Positions 8,029-16,380 of a stretch of DNA of 16,648 bases are shown here, piece by piece. This DNA is from DSWT01 sp049975385. Its GTDB lineage: Bacteria; Chloroflexota; Anaerolineae; B4-G1; SLSP01. The translations under genes and the position numbers were made by a program. The notes under the pieces are model-generated. The model was not told the DNA's origin. It did no database searches and was given only the letters and a program-made list of their open reading frames with translations. Positions within the stretch are counted from its first letter, which is position 1, and each line of letters opens with the position of its first letter. The DNA lies in the NCBI GenBank assembly GCA_049975385.1, contig JBNGDO010000118.1, positions 1-16,648 on the forward strand, written 5' to 3'.

Positions 8029-8697
8029 ATGCAATTCATCCGTATGATCATCAGCGCTATGAAAGCCTACTACGAGGAGATACTGTTCTTCGTTGTGACC
8101 GGCGCAATCCTCTGCGTCGCTACCCCACTCATTATCCCGATGCCATTTGCCCTGGCAGGGGTGTTGATGATCGCTCACCGCGCTGTACGCGGGTTGGGCG
8201 TCAACTGGGGGCTGTATTGGGGAGCGGTGAAGGAATACGGTTTGCGTTCCGTGCAGCTCACATTGGTTCTGGCCCTCGGCTATGGGTTGCTGGCAGCCAA
8301 CGTCTGGTTCTACAGCACGCCGGATGTATCGCCTATCCCGACCAATGTTCTTGCTTGGATCCGGCCTATTGTCCTCATCATTGGGTTGGTGTGGGTAGGT
8401 ATGAGCTTCTACGCACACGCCTTTCTGTTGGAGCTTGAGGAACCAAAACTACTGGCGATCTTGCGCAGCAGCCTCTCCCTCACACTTGTCAAGCCACTGA
8501 CGACGTTGATGCTGCTGATCGTCACACTGCTGTTGACCGCGTTGAGTCTCATGGTGCCTATTTTGCTGCTCGCGCTGCCGGGCTTCATCGCCACACTCAG
8601 CGTCACCGCCGTGCGCACACTCGTCGCTGCCGTCCGCGAGAAGTACGGCCTTGCAGAGGAAGAGGGTGCCTCTACGAATTCAACGGAGTTACTATGA
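8029..8697 (+). CDS. DUF624/YesL-like small integral membrane protein
   Basis: A 222-residue hydrophobic protein with about five to six transmembrane helices, beginning with an amphipathic segment (QFIRMIISAMKAYYEE). The layout and the motif ATPLIIPMPFALAGVLMIAHRAVRG resemble DUF624/YesL proteins, often found beside carbohydrate ABC transporters; function is unknown. The ATG at 8029 is chosen because it begins just before the first family-like helix. In-frame TTG (7999) and GTG (8017) codons would add up to ten residues, and no strong Shine-Dalgarno decides. It follows the 780-residue gene by a few bases to 35 bases, and its stop overlaps the Nudix start as ATGA, so the three are probably one operon. 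Confidence 0.8.
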   Translation: MQFIRMIISAMKAYYEEILFFVVTGAILCVATPLIIPMPFALAGVLMIAHRAVRGLGVNWGLYWGAVKEYGLRSVQLTLVLALGYGLLAANVWFYSTPDVSPIPTNVLAWIRPIVLIIGLVWVGMSFYAHAFLLELEEPKLLAILRSSLSLTLVKPLTTLMLLIVTLLLTALSLMVPILLLALPGFIATLSVTAVRTLVAAVREKYGLAEEEGASTNSTELL

Positions 8698-9125
8698 TCT
8701 ACACATATCCTCACCCTCGGCCCGCCCTCACAGTGGACGTCGTGCTCATCAAGGATGGGCACGAGGGGCCGGAGATTCTGCTCATCCAGCGCAATCACCC
8801 GCCGTTCGGTGGGCATTGGGCGCTGCCGGGTGGTTTTGTAGACGAAAACGAGCCGCTGGAAGCCGCCGCTCGCCGCGAACTCTTCGAGGAAACCGGACTG
8901 GGGCCGGATGAGTTACGGCAGCTCGGAGCTTTCGGCGATCCGGGGCGCGATCCGCGCGGGTGGACAGTCTCCGTCGCTTTCTGGACGCGCATCGCAGGCA
9001 ATGTCACGCCTCGTGCGGGCGATGACGCTGCGGCAGCGCGCTGGTGGCCCCTCAGCGACTTACCGCCGCTGGCGTTTGATCACACAGACATCGTGCGCCA
9101 GGCCAAAGCCGCTATTTTCACATAA
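8694..9125 (+). CDS. Nudix hydrolase, ADP-ribose pyrophosphatase-like
   Basis: A 143-residue single-domain Nudix protein. The complete Nudix box G-x5-E-x7-RE-U-x-EE-x-G-U is at residues 47-69 (G47, E53, R61-E62, E65-E66, G68, L69), which binds the catalytic divalent cations. The following FGDPGRDPRGWTVSVAFW (80-97) is typical of the ADP-ribose pyrophosphatase and NrtR-like branch. It should hydrolyse a nucleoside diphosphate linked to another group (X), probably in the cytoplasm; the exact substrate is not determined. The ATG at 8694 overlaps the previous stop by four bases, indicating translational coupling. There is no C-terminal winged helix, so it is an enzyme rather than an NrtR regulator. 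It ends 95 bp from the convergent GH4 gene. Confidence 0.93.
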   Translation: MIYTYPHPRPALTVDVVLIKDGHEGPEILLIQRNHPPFGGHWALPGGFVDENEPLEAAARRELFEETGLGPDELRQLGAFGDPGRDPRGWTVSVAFWTRIAGNVTPRAGDDAAAARWWPLSDLPPLAFDHTDIVRQAKAAIFT

Positions 9126-9135
9126 CCACAACTTG

Positions 9136-9209
9136 TCAGCAGATTAAGCGGATTGAGCGGATTTTCTTGATACTAACAACAAAAACTACTTCATCTGCTC
9201 AATCTGCTG
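9136..9209. repeat. Imperfect intergenic palindrome of 'AGCGGATT' units between convergent genes
   Basis: The left arm (9136-9165) contains three tandem 9-base units of the form NAGCNGATT: CAGCAGATT, AAGCGGATT, GAGCGGATT. The right arm (about 9180-9209) is an imperfect inverted copy whose reverse complement starts TCAGCAGATTGAGCAGAT. The loop is about 14 bases, and T/A runs lie at both inner ends. In RNA it would fold into a ~30-bp stem on either strand, so it could end transcription of both the Nudix and GH4 operons. The family is dispersed in many genomes. Confidence 0.7.
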
Positions 9210-9220
9210 ATCATCGATAT

Positions 9221-10606
9221 TTACTCCCAACCGGGGAGCATCTCCGCATTCGCTTCAAGCAGCTCGTTGAACATCGCCCACGCCTGATCCACGCTGATGC
9301 GGCACAGCGGGTCGTTGAGCAACGCCTGGAAGGCCAAATCTTTGTCTTGCATCAATGCTGCCTCCAACGTCAACTCCTGCACGTCGACGATACGACGCAC
9401 CAGGATCTCCACGCCAAACGGCAGTGGTTCCGGCACGACCGGCGCGAGGCTGTCCTTGCGGAACTGCGCGTTCGTCTCAACAACCGCTCCAAATGGCAGG
9501 CTGGGCAACTGGCCTAGGTTCGGCAGATTGACGTTCGTATCCAGCGATTCCACGCCGAGCAAGGCCAATAGCTGCGCGACGCCCTCCTCGCCGGAATGGC
9601 GCAGTCCCTTTTCCTCCCGGCTGGCCTGCGCGACGATGCCGGGCGCATTCTGCGGCGGCTGCCACGTTCCCAAGCGATAGCTCGAAGGGGTGAGGATCAC
9701 GCCGTAGCGGTGCAGGTTCTCTTCCGAGATCAGGTACCACGGCACAAATTCCGCCAGGTGACGGTCACCGGCAGCGCCGAGCGCACCGAAACGCCGCAGG
9801 AAATCGAACGCCACGAGCTTCTGCGACGAGAACCACAGTCCACGTTCCTTCGCCATGAGCGACCAGGATGTACGATCCGCCCAGAAACCTTCCTGCTCCA
9901 TGTGCTCCTCGAGAAGCGGAAAGAGATCGTAGCCATCCCACGTCGCGCGCGTCGCAAAGGTGAAGTGGTTGACACCCGCGATGTCGGTCTTGATGTCACT
10001 GCGCTTGGGACGCGGCACGTCCAGATGCGCGTTGACCAGCCCGGCGAGCATCTCCTGCGTGCCGAAGACTTCGTGGCAGCAACCGAACGCCTTGATGTCC
10101 GGTTCAGCGGCGTAGAGGGCGGCGGTGCACAGCGTCATCGGGTTGGTGTAGTTGATGACCCACGCTTCCGGGCACTGTTCCATAATCTGGTGGGCGTAAT
10201 CGACGTAGATGGGGACGGTGCGCAGCGCGCGGCTGATGCCACCCGGCCCGGTGGTGTCGCCTACGGTTTGGAGGATGCCGTATTTTGCCGGAATATCGAT
10301 GTCGTTGGCGAACATCCACATCGGCCCCGGCAGGATCGAGAGGAAGACGAAATCCGCGTCAGCCAGCGCCTCTTCAGAAGTCTCGTAGGCATTGACCGCG
10401 AACGTCGTGCGCGCGTCTGGATGACCGTAGATTTCATTGGCGCGTTCCACATTCCGCAGCGCGGCCTCGTGGTCGATGTCGTAGAGCGCAATCTCGCCCG
10501 CGAGATGCGGGCATAGCGCCAGATCGGTCATCACCATCCTGGCCCAATAGCGGCTCCCACCGCCGATGTAGGCAATCTTGATGTCGATAGGGTTGTTTTC
10601 GGTCAT
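9221..10606 (-). CDS. GH4 glycosidase, CHEV type (alpha-galacturonidase/alpha-glucosidase-like)
   Basis: A 461-residue glycoside hydrolase family 4 enzyme. These use NAD+ and a divalent metal and cleave by an oxidation-elimination route. The NAD-binding motif IAYIGGGSR lies at 11-19, acidic D43 in LYDID follows, the INYTNPM motif is at 151-157, and the metal-binding CCHEV motif is at 176-180, followed by GVNHFTF at 211-217. As I recall, CHEV marks the LplD-type alpha-galacturonidases, whereas CHS and CDMP-type motifs mark alpha-glucosidases and 6-phosphoglucosidases; sugar-acid specificity is therefore favoured but not proved. No signal peptide, so it is cytoplasmic. The ATG at 10606 has a strong GGAGGT site (10613-10618) six bases upstream. 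It starts 18 bp after the kinase stop, with no room for its own promoter, so it is the last gene of the sensor operon. Confidence 0.93.
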   Translation of the reverse strand: MTENNPIDIKIAYIGGGSRYWARMVMTDLALCPHLAGEIALYDIDHEAALRNVERANEIYGHPDARTTFAVNAYETSEEALADADFVFLSILPGPMWMFANDIDIPAKYGILQTVGDTTGPGGISRALRTVPIYVDYAHQIMEQCPEAWVINYTNPMTLCTAALYAAEPDIKAFGCCHEVFGTQEMLAGLVNAHLDVPRPKRSDIKTDIAGVNHFTFATRATWDGYDLFPLLEEHMEQEGFWADRTSWSLMAKERGLWFSSQKLVAFDFLRRFGALGAAGDRHLAEFVPWYLISEENLHRYGVILTPSSYRLGTWQPPQNAPGIVAQASREEKGLRHSGEEGVAQLLALLGVESLDTNVNLPNLGQLPSLPFGAVVETNAQFRKDSLAPVVPEPLPFGVEILVRRIVDVQELTLEAALMQDKDLAFQALLNDPLCRISVDQAWAMFNELLEANAEMLPGWE

Positions 10607-10624
10607 CGTATAACCTCCGTTTAT

Positions 10625-12280
10625 TTAGTTGCCCAGCAAGCGCGCAATTTTCGCAGCTAACACATCCACAGTCGGTGGCTTAGAAATCCAGTCCACCGGG
10701 AAAATAGGCTGTAAGGTTCTCAATTCCTTCCGCAGGGGATGCCCGGTCACCAACAACACGGGCTTTTTCCATTGACGCTCACGGAGAGCCTGAACCAAGG
10801 CCATACCGCCCATCGACGGCATCACAATGTCGCTCATAACCAGAGCAACTTCTGCGCCACGCTGTGCCAAAACGCTCAGGGCCGTTTCGCCATTGGTCGC
10901 TTCAAGCGTACGGTATCCCAGAAACTTAAGGCTCTCGACCAACGCGCCGCGCGCTGAAGCATCGTCTTCTACAACCAGGATCAGCGCGCCGTCACCACGA
11001 ACCAAAGAAAGCTCAGTTGCCAGCGAGGATTCCGGCATCGACGATGCCAGCGCCGGCAGATAGAACGTAAACGTCGTGCCGCGCCCCAATTTTGAAGTGA
11101 CGGTAATTTCACCGCCATGTGCCGTGACAATGCTACGCACTTGCGCCAGGCCCAAACCGGTCCCCTGGCCAAGCGGTTTGGTGGTGAAGAATGGCTCAAA
11201 TAGATGAGCGCGCACCGACTCAGACATCCCCAAGCCCGAGTCAGCGACGTCTATTCGTATCCAATCGCCCACGCCCAGTTGCGGAATGGGCAGCGTATCA
11301 CCGTCCGCCATGCGACAATGCGCTAATCGAAACTGCAATTTACCGCCTTCAGGCATCGCATCGCGCGCATTGACGACCAGATTCGTGAGCATCTGCTGCA
11401 TACTCGTAGGATCGGCGCTAACCTGATACGTGCCTGGTTCATTGTGGAACGTGATCGTGATATTCTCCGGCAAGGTACGCTTAAATAACTGAACCTGCCT
11501 TTCCAAAAAGGACAGCAAATCCAACGGACTAGGCTCGATTTCGGCCTTGCGGCTGAAATCGAGAATTTGGCGAATCAAGTTGGTCGCATGCTGCGCCTGC
11601 TGGTTGATAATCAACATCCGTTCGCGAGTACGATCGGGGATTCCTGGAGCGCGCGCTGCCACTTGCGCATAGAGCGTAATCGTGGCCATGATGTTGTTGA
11701 AGTCGTGGACAATACCCGCGGCCAGTTGACCCACGGCGGCAAGACGATCCTGCTGCTGGATTTGCGCCAGTAAGCGTTCGCGCTCGACGATTTCCTCCTG
11801 CAACTGCCGGTTGATTTCCGTCAGCTCGGCGGTGCGCGCATGCACCGTTTGTTCCAAACGGTCGGTTAGTGCATGCAGCCGCAGATGCGCAAACACGCGC
11901 GCCAGCACTTCTTCTCTTTGTAGCGGCTTGGTGATGTAATCCACAGCGCCCAATTGGAATCCCTTGACCTTGTGCTCCGTATCGCTCAGCGCGGTCAGGA
12001 AGATGATCGGGATAGCCTGCGTCGCAGGATCGGCCTTGAGACGGCGGCACGTTTCGAAACCGTCCATCCCCGGCATCACAATGTCCAGCAAAATCAAGTC
12101 CGGGTGCACGAGTCGCGCGCGCGCGATGCCTTGTTCACCATTGCGCGCGATCAAAACCTCAAAATTGTATTCCAACAGGTAATCGCTCAATGTCGACAAG
12201 TTGTTGGCGTTGTCGTCGATGATGAGCACGGTCTGTGGCGGGGCATGGGGTACAAAATTTCGACCTTGAGGATTACTCAT
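10625..12280 (-). CDS. Soluble hybrid histidine kinase: receiver-kinase-receiver
   Basis: A 551-residue cytoplasmic signalling protein without transmembrane segments. The N-terminal receiver (~16-135) has acidic D22/D23, phosphoacceptor D66, T96 and K118. A coiled coil (~138-180) leads to HisKA with H192 in the HDFNN motif, typical of a distinct kinase class (HPK4-like). The HATPase domain has N304 (N box), DSGLGM at 347-352 and GTGLGL at 373-378. A C-terminal receiver (~432-550) has E438/D439/D440, phosphoacceptor D484, T512 and K534. All key residues are present. There is no DNA-binding or enzymatic output. The ATG at 12280 overlaps the upstream kinase stop as ATGA, with GGAGG (12287-12291) six bases upstream, so the two proteins should be made in step. 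The first receiver could accept phosphate from the propeller kinase. Confidence 0.95.
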   Translation of the reverse strand: MSNPQGRNFVPHAPPQTVLIIDDNANNLSTLSDYLLEYNFEVLIARNGEQGIARARLVHPDLILLDIVMPGMDGFETCRRLKADPATQAIPIIFLTALSDTEHKVKGFQLGAVDYITKPLQREEVLARVFAHLRLHALTDRLEQTVHARTAELTEINRQLQEEIVERERLLAQIQQQDRLAAVGQLAAGIVHDFNNIMATITLYAQVAARAPGIPDRTRERMLIINQQAQHATNLIRQILDFSRKAEIEPSPLDLLSFLERQVQLFKRTLPENITITFHNEPGTYQVSADPTSMQQMLTNLVVNARDAMPEGGKLQFRLAHCRMADGDTLPIPQLGVGDWIRIDVADSGLGMSESVRAHLFEPFFTTKPLGQGTGLGLAQVRSIVTAHGGEITVTSKLGRGTTFTFYLPALASSMPESSLATELSLVRGDGALILVVEDDASARGALVESLKFLGYRTLEATNGETALSVLAQRGAEVALVMSDIVMPSMGGMALVQALRERQWKKPVLLVTGHPLRKELRTLQPIFPVDWISKPPTVDVLAAKIARLLGN

Positions 12281-15200
12281 AGATCGCCTCCTGGGGACTG
12301 GTCCAAGAGCATACGGATTTTTTCTTCTTCAAAATCTCTGGCGAATTGTTCCAATTGCACCGCAAAAGGCAGATAGCGCGCATCTTCCTGGCCGATGGCG
12401 ATGGCTCGCTGACGGATGGCGTACAGGTTACCGCGTTGGAGTAGCGCGCGCAACTCGAGCAAAACCGTCTTTGGCGGCATCACAACCGCTTCCGAGGTGA
12501 AATCCGGTGCGCCCGTGTCGAGTGATGTTGGTGTTTCATAAACCCATGTTACTCGACAATGTTCGGCAATCAAATCGAAAAGCTGTGGCACGTGAATCGG
12601 CTTAGGGAGAAAAGCATCGCACCCGGCAACCGCACTGGACTGACGATCTTTCTCAAAGACACTGGCAGAGGTAGCGAAGATCACCGTGTTTTGCAGTGCC
12701 GGGATATGACGAATGGCTTGCACAGCCTCAATACCGGTCATCACCGGCATCACCAGATCCATGATAATCAGATCGGGCTGCGTTGCCTGCGCCTGCTCAA
12801 CGGCCTGTTGTCCATCAGCGGCTTCTACAATCTCAAAGCCGAGTGGTTCGAGCAAATCCACCAGCACCAGGCGATTGTAAGCTTTGTCGTCCGCTACCAG
12901 CACCTTGAGTGGATGCTTACCGGAAGTCGTGTAGCCGGTAACGGCGGCAGACGGCGCGGTCGGCGTACTGGCAGCGATAGCCACGACCGGCAGATCCACC
13001 TCAAACCAGAAAGTACTGCCACGTCCCGGCTCGCTCTCGACGTTCAAGTCGCCGCCCATCGCGCGTATGAGCTGGCGACTGATCACCAATCCCAGGCCCG
13101 TGCCTTCCGCACGCTGCGCCTCTGCTCCAACCTGCTCGAACGGCTCGAACAACCGGGAAAGTTGATCAGGCGTCATCCCCGCACCGGTATCAGCGACCTC
13201 GAAGCGCAGACGCGCCTGTCCCGGGGCGGGCGGTGGATGCAGTTCCCGCACGCGGAACGCAATCTTGCCCGCCCCGGTGAATTTAACAGCGTTACCGAGA
13301 AGATTGAGCAACACCTGGCGCAAGCGTGTTTCGTCGGCGCACACGCCAATAGGAAGATCGCTCTGCAGCGTGTAATCGAAGAGGAGGTCCTTTTGCTCAG
13401 CACGCGCGGCGATGATGCCGGTGATCCCTTCCAGAAAGCTGGGGAAGTGGAAGTCACTGGGATACAATTCCATTTTCCCAGCTTCGATTTTCGCCAGATC
13501 GAGGATGTCATTGATCAGCGTCAGCAGGTGTTCGCCGCTCTGTTGGATGACGTTGAGACCATCCAACTGCCGCGTGCTGAGATTGCGATCGCGGCGGAAT
13601 ATCTGGACGTAACCCAGGATCCCATTGAGCGGGGTGCGCAGTTCGTGGCTCATATTGGAGAGGAACTCGCTCTTGGCCTGGTTGGCGACTTCAGCCGCAC
13701 TTCGTGCTTCGTCCGCTTGCTCTTTGGCCTGCTGTAATTCGCGCGTCCGCTGCGCGACCTGGGTTTCGAGGTGCTCGCGCTGCTGCTCAAGGAGCTTGAC
13801 ACGCGCCCGGAAACCGCCGATCACGACGCCCGCCACGGCCAATGCTGCCAAGACCTGGAACCACCATGTTTTCCAGAATGGCGGTGTGATGATGATCTTG
13901 AGCGCTGCACCTTCCTCATTCCAGACGCCATCGCTGTTAGAAGCCTTGACGCGAAATGTGTATGTTCCACCATCGAGGTTGGTGTACGTGGCAAAGCGCC
14001 GCTTGGCGGTGGTATAATTCCAATCCTCGTCAAAACCTTCGAGCATATAAGCATACTGATTTAGCTCCGGAGTGGAGTAACTCAGTGCTGCAAACTCAAA
14101 GGAAAAGACGGAATCTTTGTATGAAAGGTGCAATTCATCGAGCAAAGAAATGGCTTGTGGCAGCAGTGATTCCGGCCCGATGGCAACGGGCTTGTTGAAC
14201 AGTTGGAAGTCTGTCAAGACAACCGGCGGAACATACGGGTTCGGCGTAATTTGTTCAGGAGAGAACACATTGAAGCCACCTTTGCCGCCGAAGAACATCG
14301 CGCCGTCCCGGCTTTTGGTAAATGAGGAGATGCTAAATTGCGCATGCTGCAACCCATCGCCCTCATCGTATTCCGTAAAAGTCGCGGTCTGTAAATTGAA
14401 TTTATACAACCCGTCCAATGTGCTCACCCAAAGATTCGCCCCCCCTCGCGAAGCAAGGGTCCCTTGCTTCGCAGGAGCGTCGTCCTCCAGGATGCCCATT
14501 ACGGCGGCATTGCGCAGACCATCTTTCTCACGGTATTGGGTGAATGTGCCTGTAGCGGGATCCAGTTTGTTCAGTCCGCCCAATGTCCCCACCCACAACG
14601 TACCCGCACTATCTTCATAAAGCGACGCAACGGTGGGGTTGCTCAAACTGGTCGGGTCATCGGGATCGGACCGGTAATGGCGGAATTGCTGCGTCTCGCG
14701 GTCGAAGGCCTCAAGTCCGCTGGTCACGCCCACCCACAACGTGCCGGCAGCATCCTCGTAGATGATCGTCACATTGTTGTCGGCCAGGCTAGCAGGGTCT
14801 TGGGGATTATGCTTGTAACGGATAAAACGCTCACTGTCGCGGTCAAAGCGATGAAGCCCGCCGCCAAACGTCCCAACCCACAATTCGCCCAGGTGATCTT
14901 CGTAGATCGTCCAAACACTGTTGTGCGCCAGGCTATATGGGTCGTCAGGATCGGCGGGATAATGCGCGAATTTTCCAGTAGCCGGGTCGAAACGATCCAA
15001 ACCGCTGTTTTCCGTGCCGACCCAGAGCATTCCGGCACGATCCATACAAAGAATCCTGACGGAGTCTTCGCTCAAACTCGATGGGTCGGTTGGATCGTGT
15101 TGGTAGCGGGTGAATTGCCCTGTCTCGCGGTCGAAACGGTTGATGCCGCCGAGTGTGCCCAACCATATCATCCCAGCCGGATCTTCAATGATGGACCACA

Positions 15201-16380
15201 CAAGGTTGCTGCTCAGGCTTGAAGGATCAGCAGGATTGTGCCGGTAATGGGCAAACTTGTGCTTTTCACGATCGTAGATATTCAACCCGTCGCCGGCGCC
15301 AAACCAGAGTATACCGGACTGATTTTCATACGCCGACCAGATCATATCATTGCTCAACGCATGAGGCATATTGGCGACGTGCCGATAATGAACAAATTGC
15401 GCTTTTCCCTGGGCTGCCGTGCTTTCACGATCGAGTTGGTTGAGTCCACCGCCATACGTGACAATCCATAACACACCATGTTGATCCTCAAGCACCACAC
15501 TGACGTGATTGTGGCTCAGACTATAAGGATCGTTGGGGTCATGACGAGACCGAGTAAAATATCCCGTTTCACGATCCATCTGATTGAGGCCGCCATCTTT
15601 CGTACCGACCCAAAAGGCACCGGTTGTGTCCTCATAAATGGCCGTCACGATATTGTCGCTCAGGCTGTGTGGATCGTTTTGAGCATAGCGGTAGTGCACA
15701 AAATGGCCCGTTTCACGGTCGAATTTATCCAATCCGCCGCCATAGGTCCCTATCCATAGGGTCCCTGAGCGATCCTCATAAATCGCACTGACATAATTGT
15801 AACTCAAACTGTTGGGGTCGTTCGGATCATCCACATAGCGTGTGAAGTGTCCCGTTTCCCGGTCAAGACGATTGAGGCCGCCATTCTCCGTCCCTACCCA
15901 GAGCACACCGGAGGTGTCTTCGAGGATGACCTGCACTTTGTCATCCCCCAAACTGGTGGCGTCGGCAGGATCGTGACGATAAGCATTGAAGCGCTCCATC
16001 GTCGCATCGAAACGATTCAGACCACCCCACGTACCAATCCAGAGCACGCCTGACCGATCGACGTAGAGCGCCTGGATGAAATTGTTACTCAAGCTGTGAG
16101 GATCTTCGGGGATGTGTTTATACACCGTGAAGTCGTAGCCATCGTATTTATCCAAGCCATCTTGCGTGCCAAACCACATAAATCCTTGCTGATCCTGCAC
16201 GATGCTCGTCACGAGAGCAGTGGAAAGCCCATCTTCCATCGAGAGGAAATCAAATTTGATATCGGGGCCTTGCTGCGCCTGTACCGACGCCACGCTGATC
16301 AACGCCAGGCTCACACCCAGCGCCAAACCCAGGATTTTTCGTCCCAGATGCCGTCCAATACCTGCGCGTAATCCACTCAT
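12277..16380 (-). CDS. Giant Reg_prop/Y_Y_Y hybrid sensor histidine kinase
   Basis: A 1367-residue membrane sensor. Order: signal peptide/anchor (~14-36, ending SVQA), 14 Reg_prop blades (W69 to ~F696, repeat ~47 residues with GxLWVGTxGGL, DRETG and DPxDPxSLS), a Y_Y_Y domain (~720-835), one transmembrane helix (~839-857), a coiled coil (~860-905), HisKA with H912 in HELRTP, HATPase with N1030, DTGAGM at 1064-1069 and GTGLGL at 1093-1098, then a receiver with D1164/D1165, phosphoacceptor D1208, T1237 and K1260. An ~85-residue helical tail without a clear HPt histidine ends it. Fourteen blades suggest two seven-bladed periplasmic/extracellular propellers as in Bacteroides HTCS sensors, which bind oligosaccharides; the ligand here is unknown. 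The ATG at 16380 with GAGGT (16388-16392) seven bases upstream is preferred over an in-frame GTG at 16422 that lacks a site. Unlike HTCS there is no AraC output domain. Confidence 0.95.
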   Translation of the reverse strand: MSGLRAGIGRHLGRKILGLALGVSLALISVASVQAQQGPDIKFDFLSMEDGLSTALVTSIVQDQQGFMWFGTQDGLDKYDGYDFTVYKHIPEDPHSLSNNFIQALYVDRSGVLWIGTWGGLNRFDATMERFNAYRHDPADATSLGDDKVQVILEDTSGVLWVGTENGGLNRLDRETGHFTRYVDDPNDPNSLSYNYVSAIYEDRSGTLWIGTYGGGLDKFDRETGHFVHYRYAQNDPHSLSDNIVTAIYEDTTGAFWVGTKDGGLNQMDRETGYFTRSRHDPNDPYSLSHNHVSVVLEDQHGVLWIVTYGGGLNQLDRESTAAQGKAQFVHYRHVANMPHALSNDMIWSAYENQSGILWFGAGDGLNIYDREKHKFAHYRHNPADPSSLSSNLVWSIIEDPAGMIWLGTLGGINRFDRETGQFTRYQHDPTDPSSLSEDSVRILCMDRAGMLWVGTENSGLDRFDPATGKFAHYPADPDDPYSLAHNSVWTIYEDHLGELWVGTFGGGLHRFDRDSERFIRYKHNPQDPASLADNNVTIIYEDAAGTLWVGVTSGLEAFDRETQQFRHYRSDPDDPTSLSNPTVASLYEDSAGTLWVGTLGGLNKLDPATGTFTQYREKDGLRNAAVMGILEDDAPAKQGTLASRGGANLWVSTLDGLYKFNLQTATFTEYDEGDGLQHAQFSISSFTKSRDGAMFFGGKGGFNVFSPEQITPNPYVPPVVLTDFQLFNKPVAIGPESLLPQAISLLDELHLSYKDSVFSFEFAALSYSTPELNQYAYMLEGFDEDWNYTTAKRRFATYTNLDGGTYTFRVKASNSDGVWNEEGAALKIIITPPFWKTWWFQVLAALAVAGVVIGGFRARVKLLEQQREHLETQVAQRTRELQQAKEQADEARSAAEVANQAKSEFLSNMSHELRTPLNGILGYVQIFRRDRNLSTRQLDGLNVIQQSGEHLLTLINDILDLAKIEAGKMELYPSDFHFPSFLEGITGIIAARAEQKDLLFDYTLQSDLPIGVCADETRLRQVLLNLLGNAVKFTGAGKIAFRVRELHPPPAPGQARLRFEVADTGAGMTPDQLSRLFEPFEQVGAEAQRAEGTGLGLVISRQLIRAMGGDLNVESEPGRGSTFWFEVDLPVVAIAASTPTAPSAAVTGYTTSGKHPLKVLVADDKAYNRLVLVDLLEPLGFEIVEAADGQQAVEQAQATQPDLIIMDLVMPVMTGIEAVQAIRHIPALQNTVIFATSASVFEKDRQSSAVAGCDAFLPKPIHVPQLFDLIAEHCRVTWVYETPTSLDTGAPDFTSEAVVMPPKTVLLELRALLQRGNLYAIRQRAIAIGQEDARYLPFAVQLEQFARDFEEEKIRMLLDQSPGGDL
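14448..14472. repeat. In-frame 25-bp palindrome inside the sensor kinase gene
   Basis: Perfect 12-base arms GCGAAGCAAGGG (14448-14459) and CCCTTGCTTCGC (14461-14472) flank a single T. It encodes AKQGTLASR (residues 637-645) within an insertion between propeller blades 12 and 13, where the blade spacing is longer than usual despite the loss of the DPxDP linker. It looks like a small palindromic element that entered a loop without breaking the frame. Confidence 0.75.

Noticed and set aside
9596..10516. Plus-strand open frame (306 codons) opposite GH4
   Set aside because: Antisense to a complete GH4 gene, very Arg-rich, with no motif or ribosome binding site.
12277..12520. C-terminal tail of the sensor kinase as an HPt domain
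   Set aside because: The helical tail lacks a histidine in an HPt-like context; it resembles the unassigned helical tail seen after receivers in related kinases.
12559..13737. Plus-strand open frame (392 codons) opposite the kinase core
   Set aside because: It mirrors the HisKA/HATPase/receiver region of the sensor gene and has low-complexity composition typical of a shadow frame in GC-rich DNA.
14440..16250. Regularly spaced ~140-bp repeats that could suggest a CRISPR or tandem-repeat array
   Set aside because: The periodicity is that of ~47-residue propeller blades; units diverge in sequence and stay in frame.
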